Shown: positions 31,499 to 41,942 of the stretch, piece after piece | How the letters are laid out: each line of letters starts with the position of its first letter | How positions within the stretch are numbered: position 1 is the first letter of the stretch | NCBI GenBank assembly: GCA_030374805.1 | Contig: JARGSG010000139.1 | Location: 1 to 64,000, forward strand | DNA: 64,000 nt | From: Gracilaria gracilis | Taxonomy: Eukaryota > Rhodophyta > Florideophyceae > Gracilariales > Gracilariaceae | Direction: 5' to 3' | Notes under the pieces: model-generated | Seen by the model: the letters and a program-made list of their open reading frames with translations, nothing else | The model's database searches: none | Told to the model about the DNA's origin: nothing | Made by a program: the position numbers and the translations under genes

Positions 31499-33295
31499 AT
31501 GGGCCTATATATTCCGGACTCCGGCGGTGAGCCTAACGACCACTTGGACTCCAACAACTTGGCACTCATACCATACTTGGCACCTTCGACTCTCATCGAC
31601 TCAGCGATGCCTACCAATAACAACGACACCTCCGGTAATCCCGGCGCTCTCCCAGGTGGGACTGCGCGAATGACCGCTGCCGGACCGCGGTTCCGGTCGG
31701 TACCCTTGCCTCAATCGTCGGGGGCTTCCGCTTCCGGCGCGGCGTCCGTTGCGACAGCAGCGACTCCGGATCCAGCTCCCGTGTGGGATTGGTTCCATGC
31801 TAGCGTGCCGACAAATACGGGAGGATGGCCCAGTCTTGGGAGTCTCCGCGTACGCGATCCTCACCGCCATAGCGGCCTGTTTGCACAAGCCCCGTGGTTC
31901 AATGCCGAAGCCGTTCGGAATGAAGCGTTGATCAACTCCTACGCCATTGACGGTATCCTCCCCGGAGGGCTTCCCGTTAGCGTCGTCCGCTCATGAGACT
32001 GGCTCGCCCGTATCACGGTCCATCCAAATTGTCTCTGGTATACGAGAAGCGAGAGCCTGGCGTTCGCTCGCCGGGAGATTGCCCGCATTGGGTATGCGCG
32101 ACATTTTCGGGTGCCGAACGAGCATCCGGTTCCGTCCCATTACGGGTTTGACGTGGCCTACTACCGTACGTTCGGCGAGGTTGAGTACGGAGATCGACTG
32201 GCTGTTGCCTTCGACGAGATTGACCGCTATGCGGATGTCGTCCAGCCCCACCAGGATCTCATCCTGTGGGCTCGTCCGATTCTTCGGGCCGAGTTCCGGT
32301 ACCTCCGCAAGTCGTCGCGGCGCTAGTTCTTCGAGAGCCTCCGTCACGAGAGGAAGTGGCGATCCCGCTTCGGGGTTCTGGTGCCGTACCAATGCTCGGA
32401 GGTTGAGCGAATCGCGGCGCGTTCCCGTCAAGGGCGGTACGTTCCGCTGCCATCGTTCTGGCCTGCGGTCGAGGTCCTTCGAGGGTACCATGTGGAGCTC
32501 CCCCCATGCCTGACATACGTCGGGTCGTACTACATGAAGAATCCGCCGCGCGGCCTTTGGAGCATCCTTGCCACCGAATGGACTGTCCGTGTCGCGGCTT
32601 TCCTCCTCTGGGAGGCATATGATCATTACCGGCTTTGCTTTGTGCCGAAGATGATTCGCCGATCCATTCGAAATTTGGACCTCACCGATGTGCTCGGGTC
32701 CGTCCGCAACGCGCGGGAGGTGGTGTCCTTGGTGGAGGTCATCGACGGTGTCGAGTGGGACTCCGTGCCTGCTAGTCAGGTCTCCGAGGGTATCCGTCTG
32801 GTTACAGACCGGTCTCCCGGACGCGACGTCAACGCTGGCGACTTTGTATACTTCGACCCATGGGAATGGGAGATAGTCACAGCCGCCGAGGCGCGGGAGC
32901 GGCGTCAGGTCGAGCGGAGCATCCCAGAGAGCCATCCTCGTGGGTTCGTCTTCGTCGACGACGAGGAGGACGAGAGCATTGATGAGGCAGGGAGCCCTAT
33001 GGACCAGGGAGCGGACCAGCAGATCGACGTGATCGACGTAACCGGAGATGACGGCGGATCCGCTGATGCGGTAGTGCAGGATACGCCCAACTCGGTTGGC
33101 GCGTGGCAGGCCTCCGCTTCTGCGGGCGGGGCCGGTTCGAGTACTGACCCCCAGGCGATCGTCATCCGCAGTTTCCTTCGCGGCATGGGTGTGCCCGTGT
33201 CTGACACGGTGACCGACTTGGCGCAGCTGCAGGGCCTTCCGGCTCAGTGGTTCGCCCAAGGTCGTGGGTCCGGTTCCGGACCGTCCGGCGTGTGA
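31499..33295 (+). pseudogene. Antisense ORF of G2 (aORF), two in-frame stops
   Basis: A single plus-strand frame of 599 codons from ATG 31499 (MGLYIPDSGGEPND), antisense to the element, between pol and the 3' LTR. A TGA at 31994 and a TAG at 32324 interrupt it. The frame is open from inside the LTR (31403), so an antisense LTR promoter could drive it. It contains FRSVPLP near residue 65, KNPPRGL ... TEWTVRVAAFL near 350-370 and LTDVL soon after, all in the same order in the antisense ORF of G1. The C-terminal third is acidic (DDEEDESIDEAG) and ends with a Gly/Ser/Arg tail. No known domain was recognised. Function unknown. Confidence 0.75.
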
Positions 33296-33583
33296 TCGAA
33301 CTCCGTAGATACCAATATCTCTTGGCCCTATCATTAAATGTTTCCGGTTGCTACCGGTTTTTAGCAAATTCTCTTCATCCCTCCCCCTCCTCAGGGGGCA
33401 GCACCCCGCGAGGGGCGCCTGTTCCTTATCTAAGGGAGGTATTCCGCTTGAAGCGGTAAATTCCTGTTCTTCGACTTTTTCTTCTTAGGCTTCTTCTTCG
33501 TCTTCTTCTTCTATTCCACTATATAGTGGCTTGTCCGCAGAAGCGGCAAATGTTCCGCGTGAGCGGCATAGCTAGTGTGGGCC
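33296..33583 (-). other. Spacer between pol/chromodomain and aORF in G2, with purine tracts
   Basis: On the minus strand it contains a roughly 47-base almost all-purine run (33515-33467) and a shorter GAGGAGGGGGAGGGA tract (near 33390), similar in place to the purine tract after pol in G1. Confidence 0.5.
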
Positions 33584-34504
33584 CTAACCCACTTGGGCTT
33601 TGTCGAGCGAGTCCGGTGGCGGCGTGCCGGTCCTCCGGTGGTATTGAAGTACCTTTGAGCGAGGCAGGTGCTCGATAGGTTCCTGTGTGTCCTCCCAAGG
33701 GGGGTAGCCGTACCAACGGACTTGGTATACCAGCTCTCTAGTAGAGTCTTGGCCGTTCCTCACTATACGGTCCACTACGAACTCGCGTTCGTAGACACTC
33801 CGCTCTGGTGGCTTGACCAGTGAGTCCTCATCCCTGGCAGTCGAACAATCTTCCGTTGAGTGGCCACTTGCTCCTCCACTGTCGTGGCTTATGCGGGCGA
33901 TTGCCTTCGACTTCCGTCTCACCGGCAATGCATCCTGTATCCCAGGTCTCGGTTGCGCTCTCCAAGGAGGTTCTCGGAGAGTTACATTCTCTGGGGCGGG
34001 GTCTGAAACCACTTGTTTGTGGAGCTGTTGTGGGGGCCCATCTGGGCGGACTGTGAGCTTCCGGTGTTCCGGCGAGATCGTCCCGATCGACGGGTGGCAA
34101 TCCTCCGTACGGGGGTCTAGCGAGCGGTGCTCCGTCACGTGCGTTGCTGACGGTTCGCCACCCACAGCGGTTCGTGTGGCTCCAACCGTCGTGGTGCCGT
34201 GGTGAGCCGTCTCAATTACGGAACTACCGTTTTTTGACGGCTCGTTACTCTCCGTGGCACGCGTGTGCCCACGGCGTGCACTGTCATGTGCATAGTCATC
34301 CTTCAAGGGAGGCGGTTTACCCACGGTGCGTGGCGCGTGTCGCGCCGCGCGCGCGTCCAACGTACTTGGCTTCTGTCCACCTAGAGTGGTGTCCACCTGT
34401 ACTGGGATGACCGCGTGCTCTGCCGTTCCGGCGCCATCATCGATTAAGTCGATTGCCCTTCCCAAGCTTGGGTCTGCTGTCACGGCACGGTCTCTCACAA
34501 CCAA
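33584..34504 (-). CDS. pol: G2 pol C-terminus with chromodomain, in a shifted frame
   Basis: Overlaps the last bases of pol in another frame; the apparent first codon is TTG, so it is a continuation and not an independent gene. A long polar linker ends with a chromodomain near the C-terminus: EFVVDRIVRNGQDS then YQVRWYGYPPWEDTQEPIEH and LQYHRRT, with the aromatic/W-Y residues expected for methyl-lysine binding partly kept. Chromodomains of chroviral integrases direct insertion to particular chromatin. The shift may be a mutation or programmed. Confidence 0.75.
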   Translation of the reverse strand: MVVRDRAVTADPSLGRAIDLIDDGAGTAEHAVIPVQVDTTLGGQKPSTLDARAARHAPRTVGKPPPLKDDYAHDSARRGHTRATESNEPSKNGSSVIETAHHGTTTVGATRTAVGGEPSATHVTEHRSLDPRTEDCHPSIGTISPEHRKLTVRPDGPPQQLHKQVVSDPAPENVTLREPPWRAQPRPGIQDALPVRRKSKAIARISHDSGGASGHSTEDCSTARDEDSLVKPPERSVYEREFVVDRIVRNGQDSTRELVYQVRWYGYPPWEDTQEPIEHLPRSKVLQYHRRTGTPPPDSLDKAQVG

Positions 34505-37500
34505 TGTCTTTTCCGAGTGGTCGGTCTTCTCCGCTGACGGGGCAACATTCGTCTCGTCTTCATTCCGCAGTTGCGGTGCGTCTCCGTGCGTGTTCCCGGA
34601 CTTTGGGCTTGAATAGCGCCGCCCGCCGAAGACGAAGGCGGTAACTCTGCATTCCCTGTCATTGGGCCGTCAGCGGGGCGCTTACCGTCACAAGTCCATT
34701 CGCTTCCCGTCCGCGACGGCAAGGCTTCTCTCACTCCGTCCCCGGCCGTGCTTTGCGCGGGTGTACTATCCGTTTGCGACGGCGTAGACTGCGGAGCAGC
34801 AGTGTAGCTAAAATGAGCGTCTCCCTCCCCCTCCTCAGCGGGAGCGGTGGGGCCCGGAGCGATAATCCCAGTAGTGGGCGCGACGCGTGTGTGCACATAC
34901 GCGTCTTGCCCAACTTTGGGGGTATGTTCCGTTTCCATAGGAAGGTCGGCCAAGCCGCGCGTTGCGTGCGGTAGAATTGCCAGGCCGGGTGGGCTAGTAT
35001 CCGATGTTGTCGGTCCTTGATGACCTTTGTGTACGGGAGGTTCTGGCGATGGTGCCGGCGTAACGCGATCACGCGGGAGGCGTTCGTGCTCTCCGTTGAT
35101 GTTAAGGACAACCGTAGTATCGGTGACAGAGATGACCCTGTAGGGGCCGTCCGCGATCGGAGAAAGCTTGTGCCGTTTTTCTTTTTCCGGATTGTAGTAT
35201 TCTTTCCGGAGAAAGACACAGCCACCCTCCTTTATCGGTGGGGCCTGCTTTCGCAGACGTGCGTCGAAATTCCGCTTGTAGGCGGCTTGCGCCTTAGCGA
35301 TTTGGTGCCCAACTACGGGAGTAATTTGTTTCAGCCAGCGCTTCCAGGCGTCCCTGTATAGGCGGGGTGAAGGGAATTTATCCAGCGTAGGTTGGGGCTC
35401 GACAGCCACCGATGGTGGAACACGTGATAAGACCAGTTCGAACGGAGAGATCTGGGTAGTGCGATGTACCTGCGTGTTGTAGGCATAGGTCACCGCATCG
35501 GTGTAGAGATCCCATTCCGACGGGTGGTCGGCGACAAAGATTCGCAGCGCATTCAGCATGGTGCGATTGAAGCGTTCCACCTGGCCGTTACTTCGCGGAT
35601 GGTTGGTCGAAGTAAACCAGTTCTTAATGTCCAGTATTCGACACACGTCCTGGAAGAACTTCGCAGAGAATTGCGACCCATTATCCGATAGTAAATCAAT
35701 CGGCGGTCCGTAGACAAACACCCAGTGGGTTACGAACGCTTGCGCGACCGCACTGGCGGTGATCTTCGTCAGCGGAACTGTCCGCACGAGCTTCGAAAAG
35801 CGGTCGGTTATGACGAGTAGAAACCGACTACCTCGGCGAGTCCGAATAAACCCACCAAGTATGTCAATCGCCACGAACTCAAGTCGGGCCCTTGCGGGGA
35901 TGAGTACCAACTGTTTGGAGTATTTCTGCAGTTTGATGCGGTTCTTTGCACAACCAGAGCATCTGCGAGCAGTGGCGTACGCATCGAATGCCATAGCTGG
36001 CAAATAGAAGTCCTTCCTAAGGGTGTAGTACAACTTCCTTCCACCAGGGTGGGCCGACAACTTCGCGTAATGCGACAAATGCAAGACTCGAGATTGAAGC
36101 GAGTGAGGTACCACAATCTGTGGTCGGTCAGTAACCGTTCGAACCAAGAATTTTTGGTCGTTCATGACAAAGGGCAGTTGAGCTCCACCGTTCAGACGGG
36201 CGCGCACCCTACTGCAGAACGGGTCCGTATACTGTTCCCGGATCAGTTCTTCCGGTGTTATTGGCACGAATGATCCCGGTACTGGCTCCGTATCTGAAAC
36301 GGCTAAGACAGCGTCATAGACGTCCCATACCTCCAAATCTTGGTCTTCGTCGTCCTCCATAAAGAAACCGGGTATTTCCAGATCATCGACTGGCTCAGCT
36401 TCGGCCGCAGTCGTTAAGCGGGAAAGTGCATCAGCCTGAGTGTTCAGGATTCCCTTCTTGTACTGCACGACGAAGTCAAACTCTGATAATCTTAGCCTCC
36501 ACCGCATCAAGCGGCCAGAGGGCTCCGCAATCGAGAGAAGCCATCGCAGAGCCGAATGGTCGGTATGAACGGTAAAATGCCCTCCCATGAGGTACGGTCG
36601 CAGCGTCTGGAGAGCCCAGACTACTGCTAAGCATTCTTTCTCGGGTACCGAGTAATTCCTTTCATGAACGTTAAGGCTTCGAGACCAAAAACCAATTGGA
36701 AGTCGTTCGCCACTCTCCGTGGTCTGAAACAGGGCACAGCCGATCTGGAATTTGCTGGCATCCGTATCGATGGCATAGGGCAATCCGAGTTTCGGCAGGG
36801 AAAGAATTGGCGGCGAAGGTACTGCATCAATTAGCGATGAGAATGCCGTTGCCTTACGGTCATCGAATGGTTCCAGTTTCACTGGCTGTCCCTTTCGCAA
36901 GAGTTCATTCAATGGAGCTGCTATATCCGCGAAGTGTGGACTAAAACGGCGGTAGACATTGCAAAGGCCGAGGAAGGATCGGAGTTCCGTCTGAGTCCGT
37001 GGGTGTTTTGCCTCCTTGAGGGACCGCACACGTACAGCGTCAATCGATAGCCGTCCCGGACGGATTATGTGGCCGAGATATTTCACGGTATCGGTTAAGA
37101 ACTCGTACTTCTTCAACTTCAGTGTGATGCCTGCATCTCGTAGGACTCGCATCACCTCCCGAACGTGGGTCAAGTGCTCGTCCAGGTTACTGGAGAACAC
37201 AATGATGTCATCCAGGTATACCAGGCACGTTTTCCACTTAAAGCGGGCAAGCAAAATGTCCACTGCTCTTTGGAAAGTGGCAGGGGCGTTCGTGAGCCCG
37301 AAGGGCATCCGGTTGAATCGGTATAGTCCTTGATGACATACGAACGCCGTTTTATCACGGTCCTCTGGCCTAACTGGGACTTGCCAATATTCCCAGTTCG
37401 CGTCGAGGGTCGTGAATACCTTTGCGCTTCCGAGCAAATCGATACATTCTTCCATCCTCGGGATGGGATACACGTCCTTGACGGTAGCCGCGTTAAGCTT

Positions 37501-38964
37501 GCGGTAACCGATACAAAAACGCCAAGACCCATCGGGTTTGGGAGCAAGTACCACGGGCGAGGCCCATGGCGACTGGGCCGGTTCAATGACTCCGGCACGG
37601 AGCATCTTCTCGACTTGAGTCTTTTCTTCTTCCCGAGCTGTTGGTCCTGTCCTGTAGGGGTGTTGCGAGATTGGCCGAGTGTTCGGCATCAAATCTATCC
37701 GATGTTCGGTGATCTCAATTTTCCCAAGGGAACCGTCCCACATGGGGGTGAACTCACGTAGCATATCCCGTAATTTCTCACGGTGAGACTCTGGGACATG
37801 GTTAAAGTCTAGAGACTCGAGCTCCTGTACGGCGTCCTTCTTCTCAGATCCAGGTGATTCTGGCCTTCCTTCCGACAGTGTCGGCGTTGCTTCTTTCGAC
37901 GAGTTCAACACTTCTTTACCCGACGAGTTCGGCGCAGCGTCTCCCGACGAAGTCTTCGGTACGGTTGTGTCAGCACACTTCCCCGCTCTCTCCTCAGCTT
38001 CGAAAATTCCGAGAACCTCGGCGGTAGAGACCTGTGTGGGTACAATAGCCATCGGGTGTGGTAACATGGAACCAATGACTTGGTTCTTTACCAACCTCTG
38101 TTGGGAGGAGCTGAAATTAGCAACCAATACCCTGAAGGGCTTTTCTGGCTCAACAAGCACAATCCCATTCGCGAGGGCCACGTTCCGCCTTTCGTAAAGG
38201 AGAGGCAATGGCTGAACGGTTTGCAGGCCGTGCTGTAGGGACGTGACCGTGACCCATGTCTGGGATTCCGGTGGAATGTAAATAGACCGAGCCACTCTGA
38301 GCTTCGTCAACGAACGGTTCGATTCCGCTGGCTGCTGGGCAACTGGCAATAGAACTTGCTTCTTGAAAGCCTTTCGTACAGGTCGCCGAACGATTGGCAC
38401 TGTTGTGCCGTCCTCCAGCTCGACGGTCCTTTTCCGTGGTCGAATTGTTTCGACAAAACGGTCGCAGAAATCACATCCGAGTATGACCGGCGCAGCTAAA
38501 CGCTTGCAGACTATGAAGTCCAAGCGGACAACGCAACGGCCAAGCCTGACAATCAGGTCAATTACTCCCACAATTGAAAGGGGCCTATTGTTTGCATCCG
38601 CTATCTCGGTCGGTGGGGCCGGCCGAATCTGAGACAATAACTGCGGCGGAATAAGCGATTGAACCAAAAAGTTTGGACCAGCACCCGTGTCGAGAACGGA
38701 TAACTGCCGAACCATATAATGGTCTGATATCCCAAGGTCGGCGAAAACTTTGTAGTTTCGTTTCGCCATGACCAGGACTCTATCCGGAGCGCGGAAATTG
38801 CGTGACCGTACCCACGGGCGACGGAGAACACCGAGATGTTTCGAGTCCACGTCTGTCGTGGCCATCTTCCTCGTAAGGATCGTGACCGGGGAGCGAGGCT
38901 TTGCAACCTCCGGCGCAGTTGAGCTCGACTGCGTTTGCGCCGCTCCTTCAAAGGAGGCTCCCAT
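34495..38964 (-). CDS. pol: G2 pol: protease, RT, RNase H, integrase
   Basis: An intact 1489-codon ORF from ATG 38964 (MGASFEGAAQTQ). Domains: aspartic protease with VLDTGAGPNFLV and VILGCDFCDRF; reverse transcriptase with FCIGYRKLN and the YLDD box (LVYLDDIIVFSS); RNase H with AIDTDASKFQIG and LRPYLMGGHF; integrase with HYAKLSAHPGG ... CSGCAKN (zinc binding) and the catalytic Asp-Asp-Glu in EFVAIDILGG, LLSDNGSQF and SNGQVERFNRT. A long low-complexity tail follows. This frame stops before the chromodomain, which lies in an overlapping frame at 33584-34504. It is the best preserved pol of the window. Confidence 0.95.
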   Translation of the reverse strand: MGASFEGAAQTQSSSTAPEVAKPRSPVTILTRKMATTDVDSKHLGVLRRPWVRSRNFRAPDRVLVMAKRNYKVFADLGISDHYMVRQLSVLDTGAGPNFLVQSLIPPQLLSQIRPAPPTEIADANNRPLSIVGVIDLIVRLGRCVVRLDFIVCKRLAAPVILGCDFCDRFVETIRPRKRTVELEDGTTVPIVRRPVRKAFKKQVLLPVAQQPAESNRSLTKLRVARSIYIPPESQTWVTVTSLQHGLQTVQPLPLLYERRNVALANGIVLVEPEKPFRVLVANFSSSQQRLVKNQVIGSMLPHPMAIVPTQVSTAEVLGIFEAEERAGKCADTTVPKTSSGDAAPNSSGKEVLNSSKEATPTLSEGRPESPGSEKKDAVQELESLDFNHVPESHREKLRDMLREFTPMWDGSLGKIEITEHRIDLMPNTRPISQHPYRTGPTAREEEKTQVEKMLRAGVIEPAQSPWASPVVLAPKPDGSWRFCIGYRKLNAATVKDVYPIPRMEECIDLLGSAKVFTTLDANWEYWQVPVRPEDRDKTAFVCHQGLYRFNRMPFGLTNAPATFQRAVDILLARFKWKTCLVYLDDIIVFSSNLDEHLTHVREVMRVLRDAGITLKLKKYEFLTDTVKYLGHIIRPGRLSIDAVRVRSLKEAKHPRTQTELRSFLGLCNVYRRFSPHFADIAAPLNELLRKGQPVKLEPFDDRKATAFSSLIDAVPSPPILSLPKLGLPYAIDTDASKFQIGCALFQTTESGERLPIGFWSRSLNVHERNYSVPEKECLAVVWALQTLRPYLMGGHFTVHTDHSALRWLLSIAEPSGRLMRWRLRLSEFDFVVQYKKGILNTQADALSRLTTAAEAEPVDDLEIPGFFMEDDEDQDLEVWDVYDAVLAVSDTEPVPGSFVPITPEELIREQYTDPFCSRVRARLNGGAQLPFVMNDQKFLVRTVTDRPQIVVPHSLQSRVLHLSHYAKLSAHPGGRKLYYTLRKDFYLPAMAFDAYATARRCSGCAKNRIKLQKYSKQLVLIPARARLEFVAIDILGGFIRTRRGSRFLLVITDRFSKLVRTVPLTKITASAVAQAFVTHWVFVYGPPIDLLSDNGSQFSAKFFQDVCRILDIKNWFTSTNHPRSNGQVERFNRTMLNALRIFVADHPSEWDLYTDAVTYAYNTQVHRTTQISPFELVLSRVPPSVAVEPQPTLDKFPSPRLYRDAWKRWLKQITPVVGHQIAKAQAAYKRNFDARLRKQAPPIKEGGCVFLRKEYYNPEKEKRHKLSPIADGPYRVISVTDTTVVLNINGEHERLPRDRVTPAPSPEPPVHKGHQGPTTSDTSPPGLAILPHATRGLADLPMETEHTPKVGQDAYVHTRVAPTTGIIAPGPTAPAEEGEGDAHFSYTAAPQSTPSQTDSTPAQSTAGDGVREALPSRTGSEWTCDGKRPADGPMTGNAELPPSSSAGGAIQAQSPGTRTETHRNCGMKTRRMLPRQRRRPTTRKRHWL

Positions 38965-38978
38965 GCTCAGTTTTTCTG
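38962..38978 (-). promoter_or_regulatory. G2 gag-pol junction: hairpin over the stop and TGA-GC-ATG restart
   Basis: On the minus strand the gag end forms GCTCAG-AAAAA-CTGAGC, with the TGA in the 3' arm, and the pol ATG begins two bases after the stop (TGAGCATG). This suggests termination-reinitiation or recoding to make pol. Confidence 0.5.
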
Positions 38979-40985
38979 AGCGTCGCCGCTATTTTGCGGA
39001 ACCGTTGGGCTCGCAGATGCGGCTGCTGCTTCACCATGATGCGGTGAAGATTCCTGTTTTCCAGGCTGAGTATCCGCCTTCGCACGAAGGTACGATTTGT
39101 CGGGAACACGTTCCCGCTCGGCGGGCGTCAACGACTCATAATGGAGAACAATTTTTGCCATCTCCCTGAATGGTAACATACAGTTCGGGGCAATATGACC
39201 AGGTTTGTAGCAAACATGGCATATGAGCTGGCGAAGAGAATCCGCATTGGGCGGCCTTCGCTCCTGTCTCGGGAGGTAGGGATCCCTCCACCCGGGACGG
39301 GAGTTTCTGTATCCGCCAGAGTGCGGCACTGGCAATGCCGGGACATGATTACTGGCGTACAGAGCAGCATCCGAATCTTCGGTTGTCGGTCCCATCGTAG
39401 ATGGCAGGTCCGACGTTGCCAAAGATTGGTCACTCTGCACTAGGTGCACGTTGTCGTAGTTAGCATGGGCTGAACCCCTCGATTGATGCTGTGATAAATC
39501 CCTCTCTTCCAGATGGAATAGACGGCGTGTGCGAGACTTAATGCCGGCACGTGCCCGTGCCGCATCACCCTCAGCTTGAGCAAATTGAACCAGCTCCAAG
39601 TAGGAGATCTTGCGCTTGTTCTCCCGATAACGGGCTACCAAAGTCCTAATCGAGGGAACCAAGCCATCCACAAACATGGTACATCGCTCGGCCGCGGAGT
39701 AGACGTTCCCACAGCGGTGAAAGGCCTTATTCAACCGTGTAGAATAAACGGTCTCCGTCTCTTCCGGTCCTTGCTTCGTGTCGCGCAATGCGAGTATGGC
39801 CTCTTGAATTGCGTTTCCTGTAGCGTAGGATCGCAGGAGGTACTGTACAGCCTCTAGCCAACAAGTCACTCCTCCCTCGGAGGCACGAGACGATCCGCGG
39901 ACAGAGTTGTACTGTTTCTCGGCCATACCTTTTAAAAAGTAAGGCAGTGCGATGTAGGCTTGCGCCTCAGACATCCGAAGTACATCGGCTTCCCCAACAT
40001 ATCGGGCGAGAAAGTCCAACACCAGGATTGGATCCTGCCCAGAGAACTTATTGGGCTTCAGTGTGAGCTCCAGCCTCTTAATGTGGTCTTTCATTCGTCC
40101 AGTCCCGCGAGGGGTCCTTTCTCCACTGGAGTCTTCCAGCCGATAATATCGGTACGACAGCAACTTCCGATACAATAAATTCGTCGGCTTCAGTCCCTTG
40201 AGTCCAAGGTGCTTTCGTCCTTTAGAACGGCTCCGGGCAACGCCTTGCGTGGCCTCGGTGGCCCGGGAACGGGTAGCACGAGAGCGTGGGGGCTCGTCCT
40301 CACTTTCCGAAGAATCGGTTGACGAATCCCTGACTTGGGTATTAGACTCAGAGGATGAAGAAGAGGAGGAATCAGATTCCAATTTAACCTTTCTATTCTT
40401 TCCCGCATGGCGGTCCTTGGAGCGGTGCGACTTCCGAGAACCTTCGGAAACCGGCACGCCGGGCGCCACAGCATCGTGAATGATGGTGTGCTCGACCGTT
40501 TCCAGACGGGCCGCTAAGCGGTTTAAACGATCAGCTGCCTGCTCATGCAGGACAGCCGATTCCTTTCGGTCTTCCATGATCTGGTTGACATCAGACCGTA
40601 AGACACGGACGTCTTGCGAAACATCCCGAACATCGGCTTCGTACAGCCGTTGCCGGAGTTTCGTAATGTCGTGAATCAGAGCCACGTGAGAGTTCTGCAT
40701 CACGCGCACTTGTGCCTCTAATTCACGGAGGGTATACTCGTCGGACCTCGACGACATGGCTTCAGCCGCTTGCGCGGAATTAACCGGTCCTTGAGCTGGT
40801 GGGGCCCCATCGTTGGTACGGGGACCCCGGGAAGCCGGTGTTTGAGCGCTATCACCCGGGACATTCAGTACATCCGTTGGTAACGGCGGGAGGCTCTGAG
40901 CCAGTCCAGATGATTTCGGTGGTCCGGCAATTGGGCCAGGTGCAGACCCAGCCTTCGAGCGACCGTTGTTACGGCGAGATCTCAT
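38967..40985 (-). CDS. gag: G2 gag
   Basis: ATG at 40985 (MRSRRNNGRSKAG) and a stop TGA at 38967-38969, about 672 residues. The sequence runs: Pro-rich start; coiled coil (EYTLRELEAQVRVMQ ... DVRVLRSDVNQ); Ser/Asp/Arg-rich segment; gag core (LTLKPNKFSGQDPILVLDFL ... LNKAFHRCGNVYSAAERC); and a proper CCHC zinc knuckle CHVCYKPGHIAPNC near the end. The frame appears intact. It packages element RNA. The pol ATG lies two bases after the stop. Confidence 0.9.
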   Translation of the reverse strand: MRSRRNNGRSKAGSAPGPIAGPPKSSGLAQSLPPLPTDVLNVPGDSAQTPASRGPRTNDGAPPAQGPVNSAQAAEAMSSRSDEYTLRELEAQVRVMQNSHVALIHDITKLRQRLYEADVRDVSQDVRVLRSDVNQIMEDRKESAVLHEQAADRLNRLAARLETVEHTIIHDAVAPGVPVSEGSRKSHRSKDRHAGKNRKVKLESDSSSSSSSESNTQVRDSSTDSSESEDEPPRSRATRSRATEATQGVARSRSKGRKHLGLKGLKPTNLLYRKLLSYRYYRLEDSSGERTPRGTGRMKDHIKRLELTLKPNKFSGQDPILVLDFLARYVGEADVLRMSEAQAYIALPYFLKGMAEKQYNSVRGSSRASEGGVTCWLEAVQYLLRSYATGNAIQEAILALRDTKQGPEETETVYSTRLNKAFHRCGNVYSAAERCTMFVDGLVPSIRTLVARYRENKRKISYLELVQFAQAEGDAARARAGIKSRTRRLFHLEERDLSQHQSRGSAHANYDNVHLVQSDQSLATSDLPSTMGPTTEDSDAALYASNHVPALPVPHSGGYRNSRPGWRDPYLPRQERRPPNADSLRQLICHVCYKPGHIAPNCMLPFREMAKIVLHYESLTPAERERVPDKSYLRAKADTQPGKQESSPHHGEAAAASASPTVPQNSGDAQKN

Positions 40986-41066
40986 TGTCCGCCGAAGCAA
41001 TCGGGAGTTTTAAACGAACGGATGCGCATCAGTTTCCACTACAACAAAAGTTGGCCAGAAAGCCGA

Positions 41067-41084
41067 TTCTAGGTCGGGAGACCA
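41067..41084 (-). promoter_or_regulatory. Primer binding site of G2
   Basis: Minus strand TGGTCTCCCGACCTAGAA, two bases inside the 5' LTR. It is identical to the site of G1 copy 2, so both families use the same tRNA. Confidence 0.85.
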
Positions 41085-41086
41085 CT

Positions 41087-41937
41087 TGTGGGGCAAAGCC
41101 GGGAACGGAAGGAAAGAACACAAACCGCGCCAGCGGCTACGCAACCAAGGTGTTCAGCCTTGCTCCCTATTGGGGCAGAGCAGTAGCAGAACCCTCCGAT
41201 GAGGCCGACACGTGCCGGGCGTAACTCCGGGCGGCCTCTTCCTGACTTACAGACGGAGGTTGGGGGTGGCAATCGGGGTGCCAACAGGATGGATTCCCCT
41301 GGGTGTGGCGTATCCCGTAGCAAAAGATACGAGATAGAAGGTAGCAAAATGAGCCGCACTGCGGAGCACAGACTCGTGAGAGCTGGGAATAATCCTGAGA
41401 CAAAAAGGGGCAAACCTGTACAACAGGGCGAAGTGTAACGAAGCCGTAAGAAGGGAAAACAGAAAGAGTGTATGGAAGAATGATAAATAAGAGGCCGTAA
41501 CGACGGATCGGTGCTTCTCGGTGACGGAGGTGGATAACTTGTCCGGATTAGCGGCGGTATTCCCCGGGAATGGGGCAAAAGACCGTGCGCAAGCGGAACT
41601 CAAGCTAGAGCCAAGGCCTCGTTGAGGTTTACTTCCCGTACAGTGGCGGCAAGTGCCGCCACTTATATATGGCTGACAAATATCACTAAAATATCTAAGT
41701 ACTCAGCACGCCGGCGAACACTGCCCACGTGTACCTCCGTGGCACACTTACAACGGCGCATCCGGTAGTCGGGCGCGGACCCACACGTGTCGCGCCAATC
41801 CTACCCTTCATAGGCGGATCCCTAATCCGGGCCAAATAGGCAAATAGACTTCATAGTAGTAGGAAGTTCAGTCGAAAATAACAACGGATATATGAGTGGC
41901 ATCCCCCTCAGTCCCTGCCAAGGGCAATTGCTCTACA
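41087..41937 (-). repeat. 5' LTR of G2
   Basis: 851 bp, nearly identical to 30594-31444. Confidence 0.95.
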
Positions 41938-41942
41938 GGTTT

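Larger units (their letters stand above)
30594..41937 (-). mobile_element. Complete Ty3/gypsy chromovirus G2
   Basis: 11,344 bp with 851-bp LTRs (30594-31444 and 41087-41937) that differ at about 17 positions by eye (about 98% identical). Flanking five bases are GGGTT (30589-30593) and GGTTT (41938-41942), a 5-bp duplication with one change; the GGTTT form keeps the interrupted Harbinger frame. On the minus strand: primer site, gag, pol, then a chromodomain in a shifted frame. The antisense ORF is on the plus strand before the 3' LTR. Confidence 0.95.
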
